From positions 1-31,821 of the IMG/VR virus record IMGVR_UViG_3300010885_007066: DNA of 31,821 nt. One strand, 5' to 3'. Source of the stretch: a virus. The translations under genes and the position numbers were made by a program. Shown piece by piece: positions 1-9,192 of this stretch (its first letter is position 1; every line of letters starts with the position of its first letter). The notes under the pieces are model-generated. The model did no database searches, was not told where the DNA came from, and worked only from the letters and a program-made list of their open reading frames with translations.

Positions 1-1
1 A

Positions 2-1117
2 CTGGTTTCTAGCTTATCGCAATCAATTTCGCAGGCTATGTCACAGTCTAGCGCAGCTATGAGTGCCGCAGCTAGTGATATATCTAAAATAAATCTAGAT
101 GCTACTGTGTCTAGAATATCTGGTGAAATTGGATCCGGACTGAACGGAGCTACTGCAAGCATCGGTAACGCTATAGATATGGGTCAAAAGTCTCTCCAAG
201 GATTAACTTCTCAGGCAGGATCATTAGGATTAAACAGTGTCACCGGAGCTCTTGGTGGAATCGCAAATCAAGCCACTAGTTTAGTATCCTCAATCGGCGG
301 AGCAGCCGGATCGATTAGTAATATTACCGCCGACGTTGCTGCATCAGTTAACAAATTAACTGGTGGAAATCTTGCAGGCGGACTGTTAAGCGTAGCAAGT
401 TCAATTTCGTCAGCAGCCGGCATGGTTAATAATTTATTAAGTATGCGCCGCGGTGCAAACTTACCAGCAAACGGACAATTGTTTCAGTCAAGAGGAGCAG
501 TGGTATCAATGACGCCCACTCCTAGTAACGATTGGCGTGTTAGATTAGATTGTAATTGGGAATTGTTTAATTCAGATTTATTTAATGCTACATTAAAACA
601 ATCTGGAGGCATGGTATGGCCATATCTTCCGGCAATTACAGTAAGTACGAAAGCTCAGTATACGCAACTAGATCCAGTACATAACAATTTTCCATTTCAG
701 GCTTATAAGAATAGTCAAGTAGATGATATTCAAATTTCTGGAGAATTTAGTTGTGAAAATGAACAAGATGCATATTACTGGATTGCGGCAACTACTTTTT
801 TAAGAACAGCTACTAAAATGTTTTATGGAACAGGACCAAACGTTGGAAACCCACCAATCGTCTGTCAACTAAACGGATACGGTAGTAATATTTTTAATAC
901 TGTTCCTGTAGTTGTTAAAGCAGCATCCTTTGATATGAAAGATGATGTGCAATATATTAAATGTCAAATGGGTTCAATGACTACTCCTTCTTGGGTACCG
1001 ATTATGAGTACTATTAGTGTGACAGTAACACCGATATACAATAGAAGCAGACTACGTCAATTTAGCCTAGAAGATTTTGCCAGCGGTAAAACTGCAAGTA
1101 CTGTAGGATTCTTATAA
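2..1117 (+). CDS. gp48: Tail tube cap / baseplate tube protein, gp48-like (5' end outside window)
   Basis: The frame is open from the first in-frame codon of the window. The ATG at 38 has no convincing ribosome binding site, so the true start probably lies upstream and at least 371 residues are present. Counting from that ATG, residues 1-135 are Ala/Ser/Gly-rich with few charges. From about residue 152 a compact domain begins, with a conserved-looking core (QVDDIQISGEF, then YYWIAATTFLRTATKMFYG, then NGYGSNIFNTVPVVV). From memory this resembles cyanophage gp48, the protein that caps the baseplate and starts tube assembly; T4 gp48 is 364 residues. T4 gp48 and gp54 share a tube-like fold, so gp54 is the alternative. 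The gene ends 1 nt before the gp53 start, consistent with a baseplate operon. The assignment is by motif memory and context, not by alignment. Confidence 0.6.
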   Translation: MVSSLSQSISQAMSQSSAAMSAAASDISKINLDATVSRISGEIGSGLNGATASIGNAIDMGQKSLQGLTSQAGSLGLNSVTGALGGIANQATSLVSSIGGAAGSISNITADVAASVNKLTGGNLAGGLLSVASSISSAAGMVNNLLSMRRGANLPANGQLFQSRGAVVSMTPTPSNDWRVRLDCNWELFNSDLFNATLKQSGGMVWPYLPAITVSTKAQYTQLDPVHNNFPFQAYKNSQVDDIQISGEFSCENEQDAYYWIAATTFLRTATKMFYGTGPNVGNPPIVCQLNGYGSNIFNTVPVVVKAASFDMKDDVQYIKCQMGSMTTPSWVPIMSTISVTVTPIYNRSRLRQFSLEDFASGKTASTVGFL

Positions 1118-1118
1118 T

Positions 1119-1418
1119 ATGGCAGCTTACAAAAAAAGTTCTCCTTATTTTTTAACTAAACAAAATAATCTCTATTTGGAAACATTGACAATTAGATCAG
1201 TGCCTGCCGAAGCAGATGATTTTTTATACAAAATAGAAAATCAATATAATCACCGCCCGGATTTATTATCGTTTGATCTTTATGGAACACCCAAACTGTG
1301 GTGGGTGTTTATACAAAGAAATATGAATGTACTCAAAGATCCAATATTTGATTTTGTTCCTGGTGTGCAAATTTACATACCTAAAAAATCTAATCTAGCA
1401 AAATATCTAGGAATATAA
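1119..1418 (+). CDS. gp53: Baseplate wedge protein gp53
   Basis: A 99-residue protein with the gp53 signature: YNHRPDLLSFDLYGTPKLWW (residues 43-62), followed by a DPIFDF segment and a C-terminal stretch with the pattern G-x-x-I-x-I-P. In T4, gp53 joins neighbouring wedges into the hexagonal baseplate. T4 gp53 is about twice this length, and the short form matches that of marine T4-like phages. The ATG lies 1 nt after the previous stop and has AGGA at 1105-1108. Position just before the hub and spike genes fits the role. No signal peptide or membrane segment is visible, as expected for an intracellularly assembled virion part. Confidence 0.85.
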   Translation: MAAYKKSSPYFLTKQNNLYLETLTIRSVPAEADDFLYKIENQYNHRPDLLSFDLYGTPKLWWVFIQRNMNVLKDPIFDFVPGVQIYIPKKSNLAKYLGI

Positions 1419-1419
1419 C

Positions 1420-3780
1420 GTGGCTGTAGAATATCTTACTGGTACCACACAAATATTTGAGGATGGTACCAAGCTCACGACTTATGCCGACGGAGTAACT
1501 TCCTCTAGAGATCTCGGCGGTATCATTACAATTAAAAAACCAGACGGTACCTTGATTGGTACAACTGATCTTAGCGCACCTTCGAATTTACCTACGGGTA
1601 CTGCAAGTCGAGCAGCTGACGTGTTAGCTACCTATGGAGCAACAGATGCCGCAGCAACTAATGTTTCAAACGCTGCATCAACACCGTCCGGTGTTAGAAA
1701 TCTTGGAACAGTTTTAGATAATCCGTTAGAAAAATTTGCCACGTACAATACATTGTTTACCCTAGCAGCATTGTCAAAAGACGAAGTTAACAATCCGTTC
1801 TTATATAGAAATACAGGATTTAGTGAGGGGCAAGTAGTAATAAGTTCTGCAGGTAGATTTGACGAGCTAAGAGCTAGAACATCATCAGGTACTCCTGAAT
1901 ATTTTATTAACAATTTTCAAATGACACAGGTAGTAACAGGCTCGCCTGATGCAGGTACTTCGACTAGTACAAATATGAGCTTTGATGTATACGAACCATA
2001 TAGCATGGGATTATTTTTGCAAAGTCTTCAATATGCAGCGATCCAAGCTGGCGAAACAGATTACCTTAATGCTCCCTTTTGTTTAAAAATAGAATTTGTA
2101 GGATTTGATGATAAAGGTAATTCGTACATAGATGTTGTTCCTAGATATTATGCTATGCAATTAAAAAGATCTAATTTTACAGTTACAGAAGGCGGAAGTA
2201 ATTATAAATTTGAAGCTGTTCCTTTAAATCATACAGCGTTTAGTGATATTGCAAATAACGTTTACAGTGATATTTCGTTAGTCGGCGACACTGTTAAAGA
2301 AGTATTAGTAGACGGTGAACGTAGTTTAGAAAATGCTCTTAACGACTATCAGATTAAACAAGCTGGAAGCAATCCTGGTTCGCTGCCTGACAAATATGAA
2401 ATACATTTCCCACAAACTTCTTCAGATCCATTGCCAGGAGTCGAATATCAAGAAGAAGCAGGCGCAGTAGTTAGTCTCGGATCAGTCGGCACGGTAAAAG
2501 TTAAATCGTCAAAGAGCGTGTTGTCGCAAGAGTCATTTACGGCGAATCCGATCGGTGATGCATCGTTTGATTTTCAAATAGACTCGGCCGGTAACTATGT
2601 AGCACCTAAAGCTTCGCAAGCCTACGATTCTAAATCAGGTAAAGTTGATACAGCTAAAGTATCTGTTGATGCTAAAAAGAGAACGTTCCAATATTCTCAA
2701 AATACTTCTATAACACAAATTATTACAAGTGTTATTACAGAAAGTGAATTTGCAAAGAAAAATTTAAAACCAGAAAACTGGACCGATGGTATGATTACTT
2801 GGTTTAGAATTGATGTACAGGTTCAAATACTTGGACACGATACTGTACGTAATCAAAAAGCTAAAAAATTAATTATTAGAGTAATGCCATACATGGTGCA
2901 TAGTTCAGTGTTCTCCCCACCAGGGGCAGCCTTAGTTGGTGAACAAGCATTAAAAGATAGAATTGTTAAACAGTACGATTATATCTATACGGGACAAAAT
3001 AACGATTTATTAAAATTTGATATACAAATTAATAATGCTTTTTACACTGGAATTTCTCCAACAGCAGACGGTACCGGTGGTAGAACATCAAACAAAGATA
3101 TTAACAGCGCAGGCAACGATGATATTGAACGCTCTAATATAGGAACTGGAGCCGCCGGTCCAGAAACAGAATTCTCTCCAACAGGTACGCCGTCAGTTAA
3201 GCCGGATACCGCAGCAGCTAAAAAACTTATGGGCGGATCTGGAAACATCACAACAGCAGTAGATATTGCCCAACAATTTCACAAAGCCTTTACTTCTAAT
3301 GTAACTGATATGATCTCGATAAATTTTGATATCATGGGAGATTCATACTGGTTATCAGACAGCGGAATCGGTGGATACATTGCAGGAGCAGAACCTATGT
3401 CATTAAAAACTGATGACGATTCTGTTAACTTTGAAGGCGGTGATACCTACGTTTATCTGAGATTTAGAAGTCCGGTTGAACCTAAGGAAGGAAACGGAGA
3501 TTACCTATTTGTTGATAAAGCAGACAGCCCGTTTAGCGGAATTTATAAAGTAATTAAAGTAGATCATATTGTAAATGATGGTGCTTTTAAACAAAGTCTT
3601 AAAGCAATTAGATTACCATTGCAAGCTAGCGACTTCCAAGGAACCCCACCAGTTGCTAAACCAGCAGCATTGAAAGGAATTACTGGAACGTTGAAAGACC
3701 CAACATCACCAATTGATGATACTGGCGAATACCCTGAAGGATTCACAGCACCAGACGACCTTAACGATTTTTACGGATAA
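1420..3780 (+). CDS. Probable baseplate hub protein (candidate gp27 counterpart)
   Basis: A 786-residue protein starting at GTG. The start is supported by AGGA at 1409-1412 with a 7-nt spacer, by a 1-nt gap after gp53 and by the lack of an ATG until well inside the domain. Visible landmarks: LEKFATYNTLFTLAALS near residue 102, FDVYEPYSMGLFLQSLQYAA near 188, KQYDYIYTGQNNDLLKFDI near 517, and FSGIYKVIKVDHIV near 706. Residues about 570-620 are Gly/Thr/Pro-rich and look like a linker. I recall similar segments in uncharacterised structural proteins of marine T4-like phages. Its place directly before the gp5-type spike suggests the hub ring that holds the spike, the job of T4 gp27 (391 residues). 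That role is inferred from context; the protein is about twice gp27's size and I cannot show homology by eye. Confidence 0.55.
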   Translation: MAVEYLTGTTQIFEDGTKLTTYADGVTSSRDLGGIITIKKPDGTLIGTTDLSAPSNLPTGTASRAADVLATYGATDAAATNVSNAASTPSGVRNLGTVLDNPLEKFATYNTLFTLAALSKDEVNNPFLYRNTGFSEGQVVISSAGRFDELRARTSSGTPEYFINNFQMTQVVTGSPDAGTSTSTNMSFDVYEPYSMGLFLQSLQYAAIQAGETDYLNAPFCLKIEFVGFDDKGNSYIDVVPRYYAMQLKRSNFTVTEGGSNYKFEAVPLNHTAFSDIANNVYSDISLVGDTVKEVLVDGERSLENALNDYQIKQAGSNPGSLPDKYEIHFPQTSSDPLPGVEYQEEAGAVVSLGSVGTVKVKSSKSVLSQESFTANPIGDASFDFQIDSAGNYVAPKASQAYDSKSGKVDTAKVSVDAKKRTFQYSQNTSITQIITSVITESEFAKKNLKPENWTDGMITWFRIDVQVQILGHDTVRNQKAKKLIIRVMPYMVHSSVFSPPGAALVGEQALKDRIVKQYDYIYTGQNNDLLKFDIQINNAFYTGISPTADGTGGRTSNKDINSAGNDDIERSNIGTGAAGPETEFSPTGTPSVKPDTAAAKKLMGGSGNITTAVDIAQQFHKAFTSNVTDMISINFDIMGDSYWLSDSGIGGYIAGAEPMSLKTDDDSVNFEGGDTYVYLRFRSPVEPKEGNGDYLFVDKADSPFSGIYKVIKVDHIVNDGAFKQSLKAIRLPLQASDFQGTPPVAKPAALKGITGTLKDPTSPIDDTGEYPEGFTAPDDLNDFYG

Positions 3781-3783
3781 TAT

Positions 3784-5301
3784 ATGGCAATAGAAGGAAG
3801 ACGATCGGAACAAGTAAACCAAGCCAAAGCAGGTATTGGTAACGGACCTTATCTAGCTAAGGTAGTAAGTCACCTTGACCCGTCGTTCATGTCAAGCCTT
3901 GAAGTAACACTACTACGTGACCAAGGTAATACTGTCGGCGACGAGGGACAGACTTATGTAGTCAAATATATGACTCCGTTCTTTGGAAGCACCTCATACG
4001 AGTTTATGGGTACTAACAAAGGTAATGCAGATGCTTATAACGATACACAAAAAAGTTATGGCATGTGGTTCACTCCACCGGATGTAGGTGTAACAGTAAT
4101 GGTCTTATTTGTTGACGGGAATCCATCTGAAGGATATTGGATTGGATGTATCCCATCTAAATTTGCTAATAGTATGATTCCAGCGATCGGCGGTTCTGAT
4201 CAAGTTGACATTAGCCCAGCAGACAAAGCCAAGTATGCAACCAGTCAACAATTACCTGTTGCTGAAGTTAATAGAAAAGCTAATGATCTTACCAAAGGAG
4301 CAAGTATTGACAAAGTTAAACGTCCAGTACATCCTATTGCAGATAGATTTCTAGAGCAAGGAACGCTCGAAGACGATGTTCGCGGAGTAACAAATTCCTC
4401 AGTTAGGAGAGACATCCCTAACATGGTATTCGGTATTAGTACTCCAGGTCCACTAGACAAACGTGACGGCGCAAAGAAATCATATGTAGGAAGAAAAGAT
4501 TCTCATAGCCCCACCCCTGTTCCAGTAAGTAGGCTCGGCGGAACACAGTTAGTATTTGATGACGGTGACGATCAGTACCAACGTAAAAAACCTGCTAGCA
4601 AAGGCGGTGTAGAATATGCTGATATATTAGCAGGAGAAAAAGGCGAAGCTAATATTCCATATAATGAATATTTTAGAGTTCGTACTAGAACCGGACATCA
4701 GATACTTTTACACAACTCAGAAGATTTGATCTACATCGGTAATGCTAGAGGCACAACCTGGATTGAATTAACTAGTAACGGAAAAATAGACATCTACGCA
4801 GAAGATAGTATCAGCGTACATACTAAAAATGATCTTAACATTCGTGCAGATCGAGACATTAATATGGAGGCAGGCCGTAACATAAACATGAGAACCGTTA
4901 CTGGAAACCTACACGCTGATGTAAAAAAGAATTTAGAATTCGTAGTTGACGGCAACGGTTTTTTAACTACAAAAGGAGCAGTTCATGTAAATGCCACAGG
5001 CAATCTTAATTTAACATCAACAGCCAATTCCAGTATTAGAAGTGCGCATCACTATGAAACAGCTGGAAAGATTGACATGAACGGACCAGCAGCAGCAACA
5101 GCTACTAAAGCAGTAATATTAACTTTAAATGAAAACCTCGAAACAGACGGTACCTTAGATTGGGCAAAAACGAAATATCTAAAATCAGTTCCGCTGAAGA
5201 GTATTATGAAACGTATTCCGATGCACGAGCCTTGGCCGCAGCATGAAAATTTTGCTCCAACATTCTACACACCGGAAAACACAGATAGGGATATACCATA
5301 A
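3784..5301 (+). CDS. gp5: Baseplate central spike gp5-like (OB-fold and beta-helix, no lysozyme domain seen)
   Basis: A 505-residue protein. Residues about 20-125 form an OB-fold of the gp5/VgrG type (VGDEGQTYVVKYMTPFFGST, then GMWFTPPDVGVTVMVLFVDG, then EGYWIGCIP). Residues about 299-438 carry the repetitive strands of a triple-stranded beta-helix (TGHQILLHNSEDLIYIGN, KIDIYAEDSISVHTKNDLNI, DRDINMEAGRNINM). In T4 this protein is the membrane-piercing needle at the tail tip. T4 gp5 (575 residues) has a lysozyme domain between the two parts. Here the linker (about 130-295) is Lys/Asp/Pro-rich and shows nothing like a T4 lysozyme active site. The stop overlaps the next start (TAATG at 5299-5303), implying translational coupling to gp25. 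The gp5 identity is firm; absence of the enzyme is a reading by eye. Confidence 0.88.
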   Translation: MAIEGRRSEQVNQAKAGIGNGPYLAKVVSHLDPSFMSSLEVTLLRDQGNTVGDEGQTYVVKYMTPFFGSTSYEFMGTNKGNADAYNDTQKSYGMWFTPPDVGVTVMVLFVDGNPSEGYWIGCIPSKFANSMIPAIGGSDQVDISPADKAKYATSQQLPVAEVNRKANDLTKGASIDKVKRPVHPIADRFLEQGTLEDDVRGVTNSSVRRDIPNMVFGISTPGPLDKRDGAKKSYVGRKDSHSPTPVPVSRLGGTQLVFDDGDDQYQRKKPASKGGVEYADILAGEKGEANIPYNEYFRVRTRTGHQILLHNSEDLIYIGNARGTTWIELTSNGKIDIYAEDSISVHTKNDLNIRADRDINMEAGRNINMRTVTGNLHADVKKNLEFVVDGNGFLTTKGAVHVNATGNLNLTSTANSSIRSAHHYETAGKIDMNGPAAATATKAVILTLNENLETDGTLDWAKTKYLKSVPLKSIMKRIPMHEPWPQHENFAPTFYTPENTDRDIP

Positions 5302-5738
5302 TGGCAACACTATACAATCAAAAAACCGTCGCGACAAACACCGCATCTGTCGGATCACAGGGTGCCACGGCATTTACATATAAAGGGTTTAATTCTTCAC
5401 AAACTAAAACTCAATTCAAGCTGTTTGATATTGACTTAGTTAAGCAAGATTTAATAAATCATTTTTATATTCGTAAAGGTGAAAAACTAGAGAATCCGGA
5501 CTTTGGAACAGTTATCTGGGATTTATTATTTGAACCGTTCACAGAAGATGTTAAAAAAATGATCGCAAGCGATGTTGAAGCGATCATTAACTATGACCCT
5601 CGCATTGCTGTAAATGCGGTTATTGTAGATAGCACAGACCAAGGAATAAGAATAGAAGCTGAATTAATATACCTGCCTTTTAATTTAAACGAAAAACTTA
5701 AATTAGAGTTCGATAAAAGCAATCGTACAATTAACTAA
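5301..5738 (+). CDS. gp25: Baseplate wedge protein gp25
   Basis: A 145-residue protein close to T4 gp25 (132 residues). The family signature is clear: DIDLVKQDLINHFYIRKGEK, then LENPDFGTVIWDLLFEPFTE, then a helical stretch and YDPRIAVNAVIVD. gp25 belongs to the same family as TssE of type VI secretion. It sits in the inner wedge with gp6 and gp53 and helps nucleate sheath assembly. The first 35 residues are a Thr/Ser/Gln-rich extension. The start codon overlaps the preceding stop by one base. The last gene before a promoter-bearing gap, it probably closes the transcription unit that begins upstream of the window. Confidence 0.92.
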   Translation: MATLYNQKTVATNTASVGSQGATAFTYKGFNSSQTKTQFKLFDIDLVKQDLINHFYIRKGEKLENPDFGTVIWDLLFEPFTEDVKKMIASDVEAIINYDPRIAVNAVIVDSTDQGIRIEAELIYLPFNLNEKLKLEFDKSNRTIN

Positions 5739-5754
5739 GCAGTTTATTTTCCGC

Positions 5755-5762
5755 GATAAATA
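5755..5762 (+). promoter_or_regulatory. T4-type late promoter (GATAAATA)
   Basis: Exact match to NATAAATA, the late-promoter -10 element reported for T4-like cyanophages (T4 itself uses TATAAATA). It lies in the 41-nt gap between gp25 and gp6, 17 nt before the gp6 ATG. This is where a sigma-gp55-type late promoter would serve gp6 and the giant gene behind it. No -35 element is expected for this promoter class. Confidence 0.65.
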
Positions 5763-5768
5763 TAGAAT

Positions 5769-5775
5769 AGGAAGG
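5769..5775 (+). promoter_or_regulatory. Strong Shine-Dalgarno site for gp6 (AGGAAGG)
   Basis: A purine-rich AGGAAGG lies 4 nt before the gp6 ATG and is the strongest ribosome binding site in the first 10 kb. It fixes the gp6 start. It lies close to the expected late transcript start, giving a very short leader. Confidence 0.65.
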
Positions 5776-5779
5776 TAAA

Positions 5780-8700
5780 ATGACCGCTACAACTAGACAA
5801 AATAATTTAATTCTTAACGAAGATTGGAAAAGAATCTATCAGACATTTAAGAATGCTGACTTCAAAAGCTACGATTTTGAAAATCTTCGTCGTGTAATTA
5901 TTGATTATATTAGAGAAAATTATCCAGAAGATTTTAATGATTACATTGAATCTAGCGAATATCTCGCCTTAATTGACGCTATTGCATTTTTAGGACAGAG
6001 TTTAAGTTTCCGAATCGACCTAGCAAGTAGAGAAAACTTCATTGAATTAGCAGAGCGCAAAGAAAATATTTTACGCCTAGCTAGAATGTTAAGCTATAAC
6101 GCTAAACGTAATATTGCCGCCGAAGGATTGTTGAAGTTTGACACAATTAGTACTACAGAAGACATTGTTGATGGAAATGGAAAAAATCTAGCGCAACAAG
6201 TTATTATCTGGAATGACCCAACAAACACTAACTGGAACGAACAATTCTTACTAGTTTTAAATGCAGCAATGTCTGACAACACAGAATTTGGTCGTAGCCA
6301 AGGAACAGCATTTATTGACGGTATTCAAACAGACCAATACCGGTTCAGAACAACATCGAGAGATGTCCCTATCTATACATTTGTAAAAACAGTTGCTGGT
6401 CGTAGAATGGCGTTTGAATTAGTGAGCACATCGTTCCTAGGTAAAGAATCGCTATATGAAGAAGAACCAACACCCGGCAACCAATTAGGATTTATCTACA
6501 AGAACGATGCACGTGGCCCATCAAGTCCAAACAACGGCTTCTTTTTACTTTTTAAACAAGGTAGCCTAGAAGTAGCTAATTTTAAAATTGATGTTCCAGT
6601 AACGAACGAAAAAGTAGCAGTTGATGCTCAGGGCATCAATAATAGTGATGTTTGGTTATTTGCTCTAAGCTCTCAAGGAGGCCAATCAACAAAGTGGACG
6701 CAAGTGCCAAATTTAGTTGGAAACAATATTGCCTACAACAGCTTATCAAATCAAGTTAAAAATATCTACATGATTAATACTAGGGAAAATGATAAAATTG
6801 ATTTGTTATTTTCAGATGGAGTGTACGGAAATTTACCGAAAGGTAATTTTAGAATTTACTATCGAGTAAGCAATGGTCTATCATATTCCATCACTCCTGC
6901 AGATATGCGCGGAATCACAATTTCTATTCCTTATGTAAACACCTCCGGAGCAGCTCATACCTTAACAGTAAGTATGAGTTTAAAATATACTAAATCATCT
7001 TCAGCGCCATCGGAGTCTGTAGACTCAATTAGAGCAAATGCTCCAGCAACATATTATACACAAAATAGAATGATCACTGGCGAAGATTACAATCTTGCTC
7101 CGCTAGCAAGTAGTCAAGATATTTTAAAAGTAAAAGCAATCAATAGAACATCGAGCGGAATATCTAGAAATTTTGATTTAATCGATGCCTCGGGCAAATA
7201 TAGTAGTGTTACGGTATTTGCTGATGACGGATACATTTATAAAAATCCAAGTGAAATGGTTTCTAGTTTTAAATTTGTTAATAAGGTCGATATCTACAAT
7301 TTCATTAGACAATATTTAGAAACCATTTTATCAGATACAGATACCTACAACTTTTATCTTACAAAATTTACAAAGGTAATATTTGTTGACGATACTTCGT
7401 TATGGACAGACGTTGTGACACTTAACGGCTCAAGCACCGGGTATTTTAAAAATTCAGTAGACAACACTAAATTAAAAACTGGAGTTTATACAAATAACAC
7501 ATTGAAATATCTTACACCTGAGTCATTGATTAAGTTTGTCACCCCACCAGGCAAAGCATTTAAAAAAGGTGCGATAGTAACAGCAGATGCAACAGATCCA
7601 TTACAGACTTCCTATATATGGGCTAAAGTTATCAGTGTTGCTGGTGACGGAACAAATGCAGGAAGAGGAGCCCTTACTACCGGGCTTGGGCCAGTGACGT
7701 TAAGCAGTACGATCCCAACAGGTGCGATAGCATCGCGGCTAGTGCCAAAATTTGTTTCTAATTTTCCTACTTCTCTTGAAACTGAAATTGTGAATTTAGT
7801 GTTTGCTAATATTAATTTTGGTCTTCGCTATGATGTAACAGATACTACATGGAAAATTATTACGCCATCTAACCTTAATCTAGTTGATGATTTTAACTTA
7901 GGTAAAGCTGGAGATATTAGTAATTCAAATTTAGACGCCTCGTGGATTATCGCATTTATTAAACAACCAGATCGATATGTTGTGAAATCAAGAGGAATGG
8001 AATATGTATTTGGTAGTATTCAGCAGAATAGATTTTACTTTGACCCAGGTCAAAAAATTTACGATAGTCTTAACGGGACAGTAATCAAGGACCAAGTTAA
8101 GGTATTGGGTATTAATACCGCTTCCGATAAGATTACACAATTAGTGCAAGATATTCCTTTTGAAATTAGCGATAGTATAAAATATGAAGATGGATACCAA
8201 AGTACTAACGAAATTAAATTAGGTTTTTATGACAGCAATAATGACGGAGTAATTGACGACCCTGACGAATTTGAAAGAGTTGTTGGATTAGATTCCGACA
8301 CTCCGTTTATCTTTTTTAAACAAGTAGTCGACACAACAGGATCTATTGTTTATCAGTACCTTGATAATTCTAATGACACTATTATTCCTATACGACGAGA
8401 ACTTGACGTAAACATTAATGACCCGTATATAAATGGTCAATTGTTTTATTTTTATGATAGCACAGAAAATGTTATAAAGCGTATTGATAGAACAACAAAT
8501 ACTTTTGTCATTGACAATACATACAGAGGAAATATTGGCCGTGCAGGTATAAAATTTCAATATATCCATAATGCAAATGTAGATCGTAGAATAGATCCAA
8601 GTGTTAGCAATATTATTGATGTGTATCTGTTAACAAGATCTTACGATACAGATTTTAGAAATTATTTGTCCGGTCTCACTCCGAGTCCAGGAGTTCCAAC

Positions 8701-9190
8701 TTCCGATAGTTTACGAATCAACTTCGGTTCAAATTTAAATGCAATTAAATCTATTAGCGATGAAATTATTTTTCATCCTGTAACATACAAGGTATTATTT
8801 GGCGCTGCTGCAGATAGCAAATTACAGGCCGTGTTCAAAATAGTAAAAAATCCAAGTCGCACATCGAATGACAACGATCTTAAAGTTAGAATTATTTCAG
8901 CAATTAACACATTCTTTGATGTGTCTAATTGGGATTTTGGTGATAAGTTTTACTTGTCAGAACTGATTACATATGTAATTAATTCAACGTCACCTGATAT
9001 TTCTAATATGACAATAGTACCAAAACAAGCATCGCAGTCCTTTGGCAGCTTATTTGAAATACAAAGTAAGGCAGACGAAATTTTTGTTAGCGGAGCTACA
9101 GTGGATAATATTGAAATTGTATCTTCTATAAATGCAGCAGAGATCGGCGCGATCTCTTCAACGATTGTAACATCTACTAGTAATAATTAA
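5780..9190 (+). CDS. gp6: Baseplate wedge protein gp6 (enlarged)
   Basis: A 1136-residue protein. The N-terminus (about 1-130) is typical of marine-phage gp6: DWKRIYQTFKNADFKSYDFE, then YIESSEYLALIDAIAFLGQS and a helical RENFIELAERKENILRLARM. A baseplate-J-like core follows, including NRMITGEDYNLAPLASSQDI near residue 428. The C-terminal part (about 960-1115) has SNWDFGDKFYLSELITYVIN and a QSFGSLFEI segment, as in other gp6 proteins. gp6 forms the wedge ring joining hub to periphery and dimerises to lock the baseplate. T4 gp6 has 660 residues, so extra domains are inserted here, including an acidic EF-hand-like loop at residues 818-830. Stop and next start are 2 nt apart. Confidence 0.9.
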   Translation: MTATTRQNNLILNEDWKRIYQTFKNADFKSYDFENLRRVIIDYIRENYPEDFNDYIESSEYLALIDAIAFLGQSLSFRIDLASRENFIELAERKENILRLARMLSYNAKRNIAAEGLLKFDTISTTEDIVDGNGKNLAQQVIIWNDPTNTNWNEQFLLVLNAAMSDNTEFGRSQGTAFIDGIQTDQYRFRTTSRDVPIYTFVKTVAGRRMAFELVSTSFLGKESLYEEEPTPGNQLGFIYKNDARGPSSPNNGFFLLFKQGSLEVANFKIDVPVTNEKVAVDAQGINNSDVWLFALSSQGGQSTKWTQVPNLVGNNIAYNSLSNQVKNIYMINTRENDKIDLLFSDGVYGNLPKGNFRIYYRVSNGLSYSITPADMRGITISIPYVNTSGAAHTLTVSMSLKYTKSSSAPSESVDSIRANAPATYYTQNRMITGEDYNLAPLASSQDILKVKAINRTSSGISRNFDLIDASGKYSSVTVFADDGYIYKNPSEMVSSFKFVNKVDIYNFIRQYLETILSDTDTYNFYLTKFTKVIFVDDTSLWTDVVTLNGSSTGYFKNSVDNTKLKTGVYTNNTLKYLTPESLIKFVTPPGKAFKKGAIVTADATDPLQTSYIWAKVISVAGDGTNAGRGALTTGLGPVTLSSTIPTGAIASRLVPKFVSNFPTSLETEIVNLVFANINFGLRYDVTDTTWKIITPSNLNLVDDFNLGKAGDISNSNLDASWIIAFIKQPDRYVVKSRGMEYVFGSIQQNRFYFDPGQKIYDSLNGTVIKDQVKVLGINTASDKITQLVQDIPFEISDSIKYEDGYQSTNEIKLGFYDSNNDGVIDDPDEFERVVGLDSDTPFIFFKQVVDTTGSIVYQYLDNSNDTIIPIRRELDVNINDPYINGQLFYFYDSTENVIKRIDRTTNTFVIDNTYRGNIGRAGIKFQYIHNANVDRRIDPSVSNIIDVYLLTRSYDTDFRNYLSGLTPSPGVPTSDSLRINFGSNLNAIKSISDEIIFHPVTYKVLFGAAADSKLQAVFKIVKNPSRTSNDNDLKVRIISAINTFFDVSNWDFGDKFYLSELITYVINSTSPDISNMTIVPKQASQSFGSLFEIQSKADEIFVSGATVDNIEIVSSINAAEIGAISSTIVTSTSNN

Positions 9191-9192
9191 TT

